The notes under the pieces: generated by a model | What the model saw: the letters and a program-made list of their open reading frames with translations, nothing else | Databases searched by the model: none | What the model was told of the DNA's origin: nothing | Program-made: the position numbers and the translations under genes | Assembly: GCA_963743285.1 (NCBI GenBank) | Contig: CAVUPF010000001.1 | Location: forward strand, 310,001 to 374,000 | Source: CAVUPF01 sp963743285 | GTDB lineage: Bacteria; Actinomycetota; Thermoleophilia; Solirubrobacterales; 70-9 | Reading direction: 5' to 3' | DNA: 64,000 nucleotides | Part shown: piece after piece, positions 26,504-36,258 of the stretch | Numbering within the stretch: the stretch's first letter is position 1 | Layout: each line of letters opens with the position of its first letter

Positions 26504-29500
26504 GTCCCCGCCCGCATTGGCACACCGAAGCTCCTTCGCCCGGGCGAAGGACGCTGGCATGCGCCGCCCTGTGCGGAGCCCTTGCTCTCCTCCTCGTCGT
26601 CCCCGCGGCCTCCTCAGCCCAAGCGGCCGGATTCGGCTTCCTGCCCGGGACCGAAGGCTTTAATTTTGCCGCCACCAACCAAGACGGTAGCCCGGCCACC
26701 GAAGCTGGCACCCACCCCTATGACCTCATCTCCACCGTCAACTTCAACCAGGGCCCCGAATCCCCAGCCCAGCCCGGCGTCCCCTTCCCCGCCGCCGATG
26801 TCAAGGACATGCGCTTCGAACTGCCCTCGGGGCTGATCGGCAACCCCAGCGTTCTGGGTCGCTGCACCCTGGCCCAGTTCAACACCCCGCGCTCCTCCCC
26901 CTTCGAACCGAGCGCCTCCGGCGAGAGCTGCCCGGACAAAAGTCAGATCGGCACGGTGGCGTTTCGCACCAGCCTGCTCGGCGGCTCCACCCGCACCTTC
27001 GGCCTCTTCAGTCTCACCCCCCCGCCCGGCGTCGCCGCCGAGCTCGGCGTCGCCCCCTTCGGCGACCCGATCGCCTTCGGCGCCCAGGTCCGAAACGTTG
27101 CCGGCGAATACGGCCTCGACATGGAAGCCCGCAACTTCCCCCAGGGCCTCGCGATCGACGGCGTCAAGATCACCGTCTGGGGCACGCCCTGGGTGGCCTC
27201 TCATGACACCGAACGCGGCAACTGCCTAAACGAGGTCGATCCCGCCTCCCCCTGGGCCAAATGCTCGGTCGGCACGCCGAAGAACAACCGGCCCCAGTCC
27301 TTCCTCACCTTGCCCAACTCCTGCACCGGGCCGCTGTCCTACTCGGCGAGCGTCGACTCCTGGCAGTACCCCGGCGCCTTCGTCTCCGACCGCTCGCTGA
27401 GCCGCGACGCCGAAGGCAACCCGCAGGGCCTTCAGCGTTGCGATCAGATCCACTTTCAGACCAGCTCCTTCTCCCAGCCGACCACGGCGCGCGCCTCTAC
27501 CGCGACCGGCTTCGAATTCGACCTCAAAGTCGACCAGGAAGGCCTGCTCGAACCCGAAGGCCACTCCGGCTCCCAGGTCCGCAAGGCGGTGGTCGCGCTG
27601 CCCGAAGGCTTCACGATCAACCCCTCGGTCGGGGCCGGCCTCGGCGTCTGCACGCCCGGACAGTACGCCTTCGAAACCGCCACCTCGACGCCCGGCGCTG
27701 GCTGCCCGAGCGAATCGAAGATCGGCAGCTTCAGCGTGCAAAGCCCGCTCCTGATCGAAGAAACCAACAGCTTCGAACAGGTTATCGGCGGCTCGATCTA
27801 TCTCGCCGAGCCCGACCCCGCCCCCCAGGCCACCTCGCCCGGTGCCGAGAACCCCTTCAACACGCTGCTCGCCTTTTACCTGATCGCCAAGGCACCGGGC
27901 AACGGCATCCTCGTCAAAGCCGCCGGCGAGCTGATCCCCAACCCGCTGACCGGCCAGCTCGTCGCCGTCTTCGAAGGCATGCCCCAGCTCCCTTACACCA
28001 ACCTCAAGGTCCACTTCCGCGAAGGCCAGCGCGCCCCGCTCGCTACCCCGGCCGCCTGCGGGACCTACACCACTGACGTCGAACTGACGCCCTGGGAGGC
28101 CTCCGCCCAGATCCAGCCCACGATCGACTACCAGAACTTCGAGTTCCCGATCTCCCAGGGTGCCGGCGGCGGCCCCTGTCCCGGCTCTGGCTCGCCGCCC
28201 TTTAACCCCGGCGCTCAGGACGGCTCGGAAAACTCCAACGCCGGCTCCTACTCGCCCTACTACCTGCACCTCACCCGCACCGACACAGAACAGGAGATCA
28301 CCTCCTACTCCGCGGTGCTGCCGCCGGGGCTGACCGCGAAGATCGCCGGCGTCCCCCCCTGCCCCGACGCCGACATCGAAGCGGCGAAGGCGAAGACCGG
28401 GATCGAAGAGAGAGAACACCCCAGCTGCCCGGCGCGCTCGGAAATTGGCCACACCGTGACGGGCTATGGCCTCGGCGGCGTCCTCGACTACGCCCCCGGC
28501 CGGCTCTACCTTGCCGGCCCCTACCACGGCGCCCCGCTCTCGATCGTCGCCATCGACTCCGCTCTTGTCGGGCCCTTTGACCTCGGCGTCATCGTCATCC
28601 GCTCTGCGATCGACGTCAACCCCGAAACGGCCCAGGTCTCGCTCAATTCCGCCGGCTCCGACCCGATCCCCCACATCCGCGACGGCATCCCCCTTCACCT
28701 GCGCGACATCCGCGTCTACATCAGCCGCAAGGACTTCACCCTCAACCCGACCAGCTGCGAACCCTTCCAGGCCTCCTCGACCATGAACGGCTCCAGCCCC
28801 CCCTTCACCAACCCCGACGACATCGCCGCCACCGCCACCGGCCTCTACCAGGCCTCCAACTGCTCCTCGCTCCCCTTCGCCCCCAAGCTCAGCCTCAAGC
28901 TGGCGGGTGCCACCCACCGCGGCGCCTACCCCTCTTTGCACGCCGTCGTCACCGAGCGCCCCGGCGACGCCAACATCGGTAAGGCAATCGTCGCCCTGCC
29001 CCACGCCGAGTTCCTCGCACAAAGCCACATCCGCGAAGTCTGCACGCCCAAGCAGTTCGAATCCGACGCCTGCCCGCCCAGCTCCGTCTACGGCTATGCC
29101 AAGGCCTACACGCCGCTGCTCTCCGAACCGCTCGAAGGACCTGTGTACCTGAGAGTCACACCCCCAACCCTCTGCCCGACCTGGTCGCCGCGCTTCACGG
29201 CGACGGCGGCCTCAGCTTCGACATCGCTGCGCGGATCGACTCGGTCAACGGCGGTATGCGCGGCAGCTTCGAAGTGCTCCCCGACGCCCCGGCCTCCAAA
29301 TTCGAACTTACCCTCTTCGGCGGCTCCAAGGGCCTCATCGTCAACTCCAACAACGTCTGCGCCGCCCCCTCCTTCGCGACCGCCCGCTTCGCCGGCCAGA
29401 ACAACCTCGGCGAGACCCTCAAGTTACCGCTCGGCAACGAATGCGGCAAGCACCGCAGGGGCCATTCCAAGCGCGGCCGAACGCGCCCGGGAGGGCATCG

Positions 29501-29507
29501 CCGATGA
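26500..29507 (+). CDS. giant exported beta-rich protein, paralogue of 20110 gene, one frameshift
   Basis: GTG 26500 overlaps the previous stop (GTGA). The signal peptide follows a short leader (LACAALCGALALLLVVPAASSAQAA). The body repeats the modules of the 20110 protein: DMRFELPSGLIGNPSVLGRCTLAQF, VVALPEGFTINPSVGAGLGVCTPGQYAF, LPPGLTAKIAGVPPCPDADIEAAKAKTG, DFTLNPTSCEPFQAS. Near 29150 the frame shifts by one base. The intended reading continues HTPNPLPDLVAALHGDGGLSFDI to MRGSFEVLPDAPASKFELTLFGG and ends in a basic tail (CGKHRRGHSKRGRTRPGGHRR) at 29507, overlapping the next ATG. The uncorrected frame runs on to 29691 with nonsense sequence. About 1000 aa when corrected. Surface role inferred. 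Confidence 0.78.
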
Positions 29508-31789
29508 CACGCCACCTTTTACTACTGCGCCTCTGCCCCCCCTTGCTGGCGCTTGCCCTCCTTGCCCTCCCCGCACCCGCGCTCGCCTCCGCCAGCCACC
29601 CCTTCCTGGGAGTGATCAACGGCGGCTACGAAGACGCCTGCGGCGTCGCCTACCACTCTGGCGGCCTCTACGTCTCCGACTACCACCATGACGCGGTCGA
29701 CTTGCCCGCCGGTAAGATCTCAGGCGAGGATCCCGGCAACGGGCCCTGCGGTCTCGCCCTCGACTCCGCGGGCGACCTCTACGTCAACAACTGGCGCAGT
29801 AGCGTCGTCGAGTTCGAATCCGCCGAACTTACCTCCGGCTCGCCCGCCACGATCGACCCCGGGCCCGCCACCGGCATCGCCGTAGACCCCGCTACCGGGG
29901 ACCTCTACGTCGATCGCGGCACCTACGTCGCCGAGTACGAAGCTCCGGTTCACTCCGGCGAGACACCGGTCCAGATTGGCCTCGATGCTCACGCCGAATA
30001 CTTTGGCGTCGCCGTCTCGGACTACCCGGCCACCAAAGGCGATCTCTACGTTGCCGATGCCGCCACCGACACGATCGAGGTCTATGACCCCTCCGAATCC
30101 ACGGCGACCCCGAAGGCGGTGATCGACGGCTCCGCCACCCCCCAGGCGGGCTTTCACTACTTGGGCGAATCCGAACTCGCCGTCGATCAGACAGACGGTC
30201 ACCTCTTCGCCCTCGACGAGGTCGGCCACGACCTCTCCGAGCACCCCGAAGTGGTGGTCGATGAGTTCAACGCCGAAGGCGATTACCGCGGCCAGATCGC
30301 CGCCGGGATCATCGACGCCGAACCCTCCGGTATCGCGATCGACGAGTCAGGTGGCGAATCCCAAGGCGACGTCTACGTCACATCCGGCGACTCCGAAGAC
30401 GCGGGGGTCTACGTCTTCGGCCCCACCGCCCCCGCCGACACCCTCACCGTGACCAAGTCCGGCAACGGCGGCGGCACGGTCACCAGCCTGCCTGCCGGCA
30501 TCGCTTGCGGCACGTCCTGCGTCGCCGAATACAACGAAGGGCAGACGGTCACCCTCTTTTCCGCCCCCGACGCGCACTCGGTTTTCACCGGCTGGACTGT
30601 AAGCGGCGCCGAACCGTGCCCCGGTACCGGCTCTTGCACGGTGCTGCTCGACCGCAACGTCGAAGTCCACGCCGACTTCGAAGAACCCACCCAGCACACC
30701 CTCGGCGTCTCGGTCACCGGCCCCGGCGAAGTCACCAGCAAACCCGCCGGGATCGAATGCCGCGCCGCCGGCGCGGGGAGCTGCTCAGAACACTTCAACG
30801 AAGGCCGCATCGTCACCCTCACCGCCACCCCTGAACCTCACAACCGCTTCCTCGACTGGGGCGGCGTCGATTGCGACGAATCCACCGCCACGACCTGCGA
30901 AGTGACGATGAGCGAAGCGAAGTCTCTCAGCGCAAAATTCGAAGCAATCCCGCAAAAGACGCTGAGCGTCGAGGCGAGCGGCGAAGGCACGGTCACCAGC
31001 GAACCCGCCGGGATCGCCTGCACGGCCGGCGAAGGGACCTGCTCTGAGAGCTTCGACCAAGAAGGTCCCGACAGTACCGTCACCCTCACCGCCACGCCCG
31101 CGCCCCGTAACGAGCTAGCCGCCTGGGGCGGCTGTGAAGCGCAGCCGGCCCCCAGCGAATGCAAGGTGACGATGAGCGCCGCGAGGTCGGTGACCGCCGC
31201 CTTCGCCCCGATCCACCACACCGTCACCGTCACCGTCGTCGGCGAAGGCTCGGTCAGCGCCGATCACGGCGCCGTCTCAGGCTGCACCGCCACCGCCGGC
31301 GCCTGCTCGGGCTCCTACCTGGAAGGCGAAGCGCTCACGCTCGCCGCCACCCCGGCTGAGGGTTCCTCGCCTTCGCCGGCTTCTCGGGTGGCTGCGGGGG
31401 CACCGGCCCCTGCCAGCTCACCGTCGGCGTGAACCTCGCGGTGACGGCGAACTTCGCGGCCGTCCCGCCCGCCGCAAAAAGCACCACCACCAAGCTGACC
31501 TTCGGCAAGCTCACCATCAGGGGTGCCGCTGCCACCCTCGGGGTCAGCGTCTCGGGACCCGGCAACCTCAGACGCGACCGGCAAGGACTTGAAGGGCGTC
31601 AGCGTGGAGCCGGCCGCCGCCGGTCCCCTCACCTTGCGCCTCTCGCTGAGCGGTGCCGGTAAGCGGGCGCTGCGCAAGGCCAGACACCGCAAGCTCACGG
31701 TAAAGGTCACGCTTACCTTCACGCCCACCGATAGCGTCGTGCCCGTTGTTGACACGCAAACTGTGACTTTCAAGGAAAAGGCCAGATGA
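29504..31789 (+). CDS. exported NHL protein with InlB-like B repeats, two frameshifts
   Basis: ATG 29504 overlaps the upstream stop (ATGA). Signal peptide: MTRHLLLLRLCPPLLALALL then ALPAPALASA. Residues about 28-310 are NHL-type propeller strands (GVAYHSGGLYVSDYHHDAV, GLALDSAGDLYVNNW). From about 315 come at least four divergent InlB B-repeats (Flg_new_2-like): VTKSGNGGGTVTSLPAGIACG, FTGWTVSGAEPCPG, VSVTGPGEVTSKPAGIEC, VEASGEGTVTSEPAGIACT, VVGEGSVSADHG. Frame breaks near 31360 and 31565 compensate each other, and the corrected C-terminus (LRLSLSGAGKRALRKARHRKLTVKV) ends at 31789. Such repeats occur in surface adhesins. It is the last gene of the tightly overlapping block. Confidence 0.75.
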
Positions 31790-31815
31790 GCCGCACCGAA
31801 CCTACCCCAGGTGTG

Positions 31816-31844
31816 TTTTACAGGCTAAGAGTCAGCCTCTAAAA
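31816..31844. terminator. bidirectional terminator-like hairpin
   Basis: TTTTACAGGCT (31816-31826) pairs with AGCCTCTAAAA (31834-31844) with one mismatch and a 7-base loop. It sits between two exported-protein genes and probably ends or attenuates the long upstream transcript. Confidence 0.55.
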
Positions 31845-31869
31845 GACGAAAGATGAAAGAGAGTCATCA

Positions 31870-32361
31870 GTGAAGTTAAGGAAGGTCCTGGCAGTCCCCG
31901 TTCTAGCGACGAGCGTGGTGTTTTTTGCTGTTGTCTCCCTCGCCTACGCTGAAGGGGTCAGCCGCGAAGAATACGTCGCCAAGGTAGAACCGATCTGTAA
32001 GGCCAACACCCTCGCCAACGAAAAGACCTTGAAGGACGTAAAGAAGGAGGTAAAGCAGGGCAAGCTGAAGCCCGCCTCACTTGCCTTCACCAAGGCGGCC
32101 AAGGCGCTGGAGGGGACTCTCGGCGAACTCCAAGCTGTCCCCCAGCCGGAAGCCGACAAGGCGACGCTGACCAAGTGGCTCGCTCAGATCAAGACCGAGA
32201 TCGGCTACTTCGAAGCGGTCGCCAAGAAACTCAAGCAGGCCAACAAGAACGGCGCCGAGAAGATGGTGATCAAGCTCACCCACAACGTCGAACTCGCCAA
32301 TGACACGGTGCTCGGCTTCGACTTTCACTACTGCCAGGCCAACACCGCGAAGTTCAGCTAG
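31870..32361 (+). CDS. small exported helical protein, two cysteines
   Basis: 163 aa. Signal peptide MKLRKVLAVPVLATSVVFFA then VVSLAYA. The mature part is Lys-rich and helical (TLANEKTLKDVKKEVKQGKLKPASLAFTKAAKALEGTLGELQAVPQPEADKATLTKWLAQIKTEI). One cysteine is near each end (EPICKANT and FHYCQANTAKF), likely forming a disulphide that closes a helical bundle. I recognise this pattern as a recurrent Thermoleophilia exported family without known function. Base composition is slightly less GC-rich than its neighbours. It lies 3 bases before the next gene, so the two are co-transcribed. Confidence 0.75.
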   Translation: MKLRKVLAVPVLATSVVFFAVVSLAYAEGVSREEYVAKVEPICKANTLANEKTLKDVKKEVKQGKLKPASLAFTKAAKALEGTLGELQAVPQPEADKATLTKWLAQIKTEIGYFEAVAKKLKQANKNGAEKMVIKLTHNVELANDTVLGFDFHYCQANTAKFS

Positions 32362-32364
32362 ACG

Positions 32365-33183
32365 ATGAACACTTCTACCGAGACGACCCGCATCCTCATC
32401 CGTCGCCCGGAGATCGTCGCCCTCGCCCTTTTGCTCGCGCTCTGCCTCGGGCCAGCCATCGCCCAGGCCGCAATCACCCAGAAAGGAAAACCTGCGAGTC
32501 ACCGTGAGCGGCAAGCTGTCGCCCCACTCCCTGCCGCGCTCCACGCCGGCCCCGATCGCGGTCTCTGTCGCCGGTCAGATCTCGACCATCGACGAAAGCC
32601 CCCCGCCCCAGCTGAAGCTGCTGACGATAGAGATCAACCGCCACGGTCGCCTCGACTACACCGGCCTGCCGCTCTGCCGCTCGGCCAAGATCCAGCTCGC
32701 CTCCAACGCAGCGCGCCCTCTCCGCCTGCCGCTCGGCCCTGGTCGGCAAGGGCACCTTCTCCTCGAACATCGTCATGCCCGGCGAGCCGCCCTATCCCTC
32801 GACCGGGGCAGCCTGCTCGTCTTCAACGGCCGCGAAGGCGACCACCAGGTCCTCTACGGCCACATCTATGACTTCCAGCCCTTCCCCACCTCCTTCGTCC
32901 TCACCTTCGAAATATCAAGACCTGCCGCCACGGCACCTACGGCACCGCACTGATCGCCCACGTCGCCAAGACGCTCGGCAGCGGGGCTACGTCACCGGGA
33001 TCGAAATGAACCTCTCGCGCCGCTTCTCCTATCGCGGTGCCCGTCACAGCTACATCAGCTCCGCCTGCCCTGCCCCCGCCGGAGTCCACGAACGTCATCT
33101 TCCCCCTCGCCCAAGCGAGCTTCGGCTTCGCCCAGCAAAAGCTCTCCGCGAGCCTCACCCGCACCTGCGAGGTGCGGGGGTGA
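32365..33183 (+). pseudogene. exported paralogue 1 of a three-gene family, frameshifted
   Basis: ATG 32365 gives a signal peptide (IVALALLLALCLGPAIAQA). After about 32490 the homology jumps frame: VSGKLSPHSLPRSTPAPIAVSVAGQISTIDE, LKLLTIEINRHGRLDYTGLPLC, then a further break near 32710 (SALVGKGTFSSNIVMPGEPPYPSTG), LVFNGREGDHQVLYGHIYDF, CRHGTYGTALIAHV and finally SFGFAQQKLSASLTRTCEV, ending at 33183. The same order of motifs is seen intact at 33872 and 34711. Four or more one-base shifts are needed. The GTG of the following lipoprotein overlaps its stop, so the original gene was translationally coupled. Confidence 0.72.
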
Positions 33184-33872
33184 GAGCCCTCCGAGGGGCT
33201 TGCACCCTGTTCGTCGCTCTCCTGCCGGCGCTTGGCCTAGCCGCTTGCGGGGGCAGCGGCAGCTCGACTTCTTCGCCAACGGCTCAGGGTCGCCCGAGCA
33301 CTGCCGCTACCACGTCCACTCCCACGACTCCGGCGCCCGCCACCCCGACCGGCTCGACCAAGCCCACGCCCCCGCGCAAATCCGCCCAGTCCCGCCCTGT
33401 CGCAAAGAGCGCTGGGCGCGCCGCCCCTTTCCTCGTGCGCGAGGGCGACAACAGCATTCCCACCTACGGCGCCGAATCGAGCGCAGCGCAGCGCAGCTCC
33501 GCCACCGCTTCGCTCCACGCCTATCTGATGGCCCGCGCATCGGGCAGCTGGAGCACAGCCTGCTCCTACCTCGGTTCCACCGTGCGCAGCCAACTGGCGG
33601 GGCTCGCCGCGGACTCTCCGGGCCAGCACACGGGTTGCGCGAGGTCCTACGCCAAGCTCTCGGCGCCGACCCCGGCAGCGCAGCGCGCCAACCCCCTCAC
33701 CGCCGCCCTTGCCGCCTTCCGCGTCAAGGGCGAAAAAGCCTTCGCCCTCTTCTACGGCCCCCACCACCAGAAGTTCATGATGCCGATGGAAAGGGAAGCG
33801 AGTACTTGGAAGGTCACCCAGATCGCGCCGATCGCCTATCCGCCCGGCATCCCTACCCCTCCCACCGGGTGA
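33180..33872 (+). CDS. predicted lipoprotein
   Basis: 230 aa from GTG 33180, overlapping the previous stop (GTGA). A clear lipobox follows a hydrophobic segment (LFVALLPALGLAAC, then GGSGSS), so the mature protein should be lipid-anchored to the membrane's outer face. Residues 30-75 are a Ser/Thr/Pro-rich linker. The C-terminal domain (HAYLMARASGSWSTACSYLGSTVRSQLAGLA to FALFYGPHHQKFMMPMEREASTWKVTQIAPIAYP) resembles small extracytoplasmic domains with an NTF2-like length and a W-K-V-T end; this is only a resemblance. Its TGA overlaps the next ATG (33870-33874). Confidence 0.75.
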   Translation: MRALRGACTLFVALLPALGLAACGGSGSSTSSPTAQGRPSTAATTSTPTTPAPATPTGSTKPTPPRKSAQSRPVAKSAGRAAPFLVREGDNSIPTYGAESSAAQRSSATASLHAYLMARASGSWSTACSYLGSTVRSQLAGLAADSPGQHTGCARSYAKLSAPTPAAQRANPLTAALAAFRVKGEKAFALFYGPHHQKFMMPMEREASTWKVTQIAPIAYPPGIPTPPTG

Positions 33873-34639
33873 TGCTCCGCAAGACCCTGATCGCCGCTGT
33901 CCTGACCCTGGCCCTGCTCCTCGCGGCGAGCGCCGCCTACGCCTTTCAGGTGATCCGCGTCGGCGACCTCATTATCAAGGCCGAAGGAGGCTTCTCCCCG
34001 ACAGCGTTGCCAAAGCACGAAAACGCCCCGATCGAGCTGCACGGCGGCGGCAGCCTCTCGACCGTCTCCGGCGCCCTGCCGCCGATCTTAAAGACCCTGA
34101 CGATCGACTTCGATCGCCACGGCTCGGTCCAGACCACCGGCCTCGAAGTCTGCACCAAGGGAAAGCTGGAAGCGACCACCACCGCCGAGGCCCGCCGCAT
34201 CTGCCGCGGCGCGATCGTCGGCGAGGGGGAGGGCAAAGCGATCGTCGCCTTCCCCGAATCGGCGCCGTTCGGGGTCTCCTCGCCGATCACCATCTTCAAC
34301 GGCCCCAAACGTCACGGTGATGACACTGTCCTCGCCCACGGCTACCTCTCCGTCCCCGCCCCGACCACCTACATCGTCCCGATCGTGATCGAACGCATCC
34401 ACGACGGCGTCTACGGCTACCGCACCAAAGCGACGCTCCCGCCGATCGCCGGCGGCGCCGGCGTGCCGATCTCCGGCCACCTGCGGATCGGGCGCAAATG
34501 GACCTACAAGGGCCACCACTACAGCTACGTCAACGCCCGCTGCGAAACCGGGCGCCTTCAGGCCAAGGGTGAATTCACCTTCGACGACGGCACCTTCCTC
34601 TCCGGCAGCTTCTTTCGTCCCTGCACGGTGCGGCGCTGA
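33872..34639 (+). CDS. exported paralogue 2 of the three-gene family
   Basis: 255 aa. Signal peptide MLRKTLIAAVLTLALLLAAS then AAYAFQV. Conserved family blocks: GDLIIKAEGGFSPTALPKHENAPIELHGGGSLST, LKTLTIDFDRHGSVQTTGLEVCTKGKLEA, CRGAIVGEGEGKAIVAFPESAPF, ITIFNGPKRHGDDTVLAHGYL, ERIHDGVYGYRTKATLPPIAGGAGVPISGHLRIGRKWTYKGHHYSYVNARCETG. Four cysteines are conserved. This is a recurrent exported beta-rich family in related genomes as I remember it, with no assigned function. The start overlaps the lipoprotein stop, so the lipoprotein and this protein are made together. Confidence 0.78.
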   Translation: MLRKTLIAAVLTLALLLAASAAYAFQVIRVGDLIIKAEGGFSPTALPKHENAPIELHGGGSLSTVSGALPPILKTLTIDFDRHGSVQTTGLEVCTKGKLEATTTAEARRICRGAIVGEGEGKAIVAFPESAPFGVSSPITIFNGPKRHGDDTVLAHGYLSVPAPTTYIVPIVIERIHDGVYGYRTKATLPPIAGGAGVPISGHLRIGRKWTYKGHHYSYVNARCETGRLQAKGEFTFDDGTFLSGSFFRPCTVRR

Positions 34640-34710
34640 TCCCGGAGTGGGGGAGACCCCGTAATCGAACCCTTCAATCTCAAGCCACGCAAGAGAAACG
34701 GAGCACCGAA

Positions 34711-35496
34711 ATGAAGACACCCCGACGCAAACGCACGATCAGCGCCGCGATCATCTCCGCCGTAGCGATCGGCGCCCTCGCCCTCGCCGCCGTCGCCTCG
34801 GGCACCACGGTCCAGGCCGGCAACCTGATCCTCACCTTCGGCGGCAAGGTCACCCCCAGCGCCCTGCCCAAGACAAAGAAGGCGCCGATCGCCCTCACGG
34901 TCAACGGCACGATCTCCACCGCCAACGGCGCCCAGCCTCCGGCGACCAAGGAAGTCGTCGTCGACACCGACAAGAACGGCGAAGTGAACGCCACCGGCCT
35001 TCCCGTCTGCAAATCAAGCCAGCTGCAGGCCGAGGACACCAAGGAGGCCGAAAAGGCCTGCCCGAAGGCGATCGTCGGCAAGGGCTCGACCGAAGTCAGG
35101 GTGGAATTCCCCGAATCGACCCCCTTCACCGCCAAAGGCCCCCTGGTCCTCTTCAACGGCGGCAGCAAAGGCGGCAAGACCCTGCTCCTGATCCAGGCCT
35201 ACGTCTCGGTCCCGACCCCGACCGCGCTGGTCACCACGGTCGAAATCTCCAAGGAGCACGACGGCGTCTACGGCACCAAATCGGTGGCGAAGATCCCGAC
35301 GATCGCCGGCGGCTCGGGCTCGGTCACCGAGTTCAGCTTCGTCCTCCACCGCCTCTTCACCTACAAGGGTAAGAAGGAGAGCTACCTGGTGGCCCAGTGC
35401 GCCAACGGCCATTTCGACGCCCACGCCACCGCCAAGTTCGTCGACGGCACCGAAATCTCCGGCAACACCGTCGTGCCCTGCAAGTCGAAGGGGTGA
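34711..35496 (+). CDS. exported paralogue 3 of the three-gene family
   Basis: 261 aa. Signal peptide TISAAIISAVAIGALALAAV then ASG. Blocks parallel those at 33872: AGNLILTFGGKVTPSALPKTKKAPIALTVNGTIST, KEVVVDTDKNGEVNATGLPVCKSSQLQAEDTKEAEKACPKAIVGKGSTEVRVEFPESTPF, LVLFNGGSKGGKTLLLIQAYV, HDGVYGTKSVAKIPTIAGGSGSVTEFSFVLHRLFTYKGKKESYLVAQC. A good Shine-Dalgarno (AACGGAG) precedes the ATG. It is the last gene of the run; three strong hairpins follow. Confidence 0.8.
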   Translation: MKTPRRKRTISAAIISAVAIGALALAAVASGTTVQAGNLILTFGGKVTPSALPKTKKAPIALTVNGTISTANGAQPPATKEVVVDTDKNGEVNATGLPVCKSSQLQAEDTKEAEKACPKAIVGKGSTEVRVEFPESTPFTAKGPLVLFNGGSKGGKTLLLIQAYVSVPTPTALVTTVEISKEHDGVYGTKSVAKIPTIAGGSGSVTEFSFVLHRLFTYKGKKESYLVAQCANGHFDAHATAKFVDGTEISGNTVVPCKSKG

Positions 35497-35519
35497 GGCC
35501 GAGACAGCCAAGGCAAAAC

Positions 35520-35556
35520 GGGGAGCGGGACGGCCTCTGACGCCCTCCCGCTCCCC
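35520..35556 (+). terminator. strong hairpin closing the exported run
   Basis: GGGGAGCGGGA (35520-35530) pairs perfectly with TCCCGCTCCCC (35546-35556). It lies 23 bases after the stop at 35496. Very stable, without a T tract. Confidence 0.65.
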
Positions 35557-35580
35557 GGTGTCGCCTTCCCCGACCTTCCC

Positions 35581-35617
35581 GGTGCGCCGTTGAGAGGACC
35601 TCTCCCTCCGGCGCACC
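35581..35617 (+). terminator. second hairpin of the array
   Basis: GGTGCGCCG (35581-35589) pairs perfectly with CGGCGCACC (35609-35617). Confidence 0.5.
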
Positions 35618-35704
35618 GACGACTTCGGCGCCTCTACCCCGGCGTCGAGGAACCGGCCCCGCCCATATCCCTCCAGGAGGGGCGGTGGTCGAGCAGACAA
35701 AGAC

Positions 35705-35739
35705 GGGGCGGCCGGGTTTCTCGTTGCCCCGGCCGCCCC
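35705..35739 (+). terminator. third hairpin of the array
   Basis: GGGGCGGCCGGG (35705-35716) pairs perfectly with CCCGGCCGCCCC (35728-35739). It completes three perfect stems within 220 bases. Confidence 0.5.
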
Positions 35740-36092
35740 GCCGTCACGGTCGCGACGCCTTCCGCAGCCCCTGGCAAGCGGCCGCGAGAGGAGCCCAAGC
35801 GCCTGCATGTCCGACAATCATTTAGCGAGCGTTGGACGTTCAGATATGAGAGCCCCGATGCCACCACCTTCGCCCGTGCCTCTGATTCGACGATCCTCCT
35901 CCGTCGCCGAAGCGACGCCTGTCAGCTCCTCATAGTCGCCCTGGGGCCTTGCAGACGCCGATCGGCACCCTTCCTTTCCTCTGGCCTGCTCGACATATAA
36001 AGCGCTCAGCGCCAAGGCAGCCGATGCCGGCCTTCGAGCTTGGGCTCTTGTTGCCCGCACCCACAGTCGAAGGACCGCGACTTTCCTGGAAC
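35740..36092. other. intergenic stretch before TetR promoter
   Basis: No supported gene. Open frames on both strands have unbiased composition. Confidence 0.4.
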
Positions 36093-36124
36093 ACATATGT
36101 TCATCCAGGTACTAATATGTACAT
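36093..36124 (+). promoter_or_regulatory. palindrome-motif-palindrome block before TetR gene
   Basis: Palindrome ACATATGT (36093-36100), the 13-mer GTTCATCCAGGTA (36099-36111) and palindrome ATGTACAT (36117-36124) lie in an AT-rich island. The 13-mer is identical to one at 12882-12894. It is a likely operator/promoter for the TetR gene at 36259. Confidence 0.45.
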
Positions 36125-36258
36125 GGGACATGAGGTGCCCAGTGCGGTCGGTGTCTGCACTTCGTCGCCCGCGCCCGGATTCAACGCAAATGCCGCCCCG
36201 AAGGGCTTCCCACTCTCTCCGGGCCGATTGCGGCGCGAAAAGCAACAGACCCGAACAG

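Noticed and set aside
20188..29028. Very long minus-strand open frames (for example 20188-21633, 21643-23349, 25232-26560, 27226-29028)
   Set aside because: They are antisense to clear exported-protein genes, rich in Gly/Val/Glu as expected for the complement of GC-rich third-position-biased genes, and have no domains.
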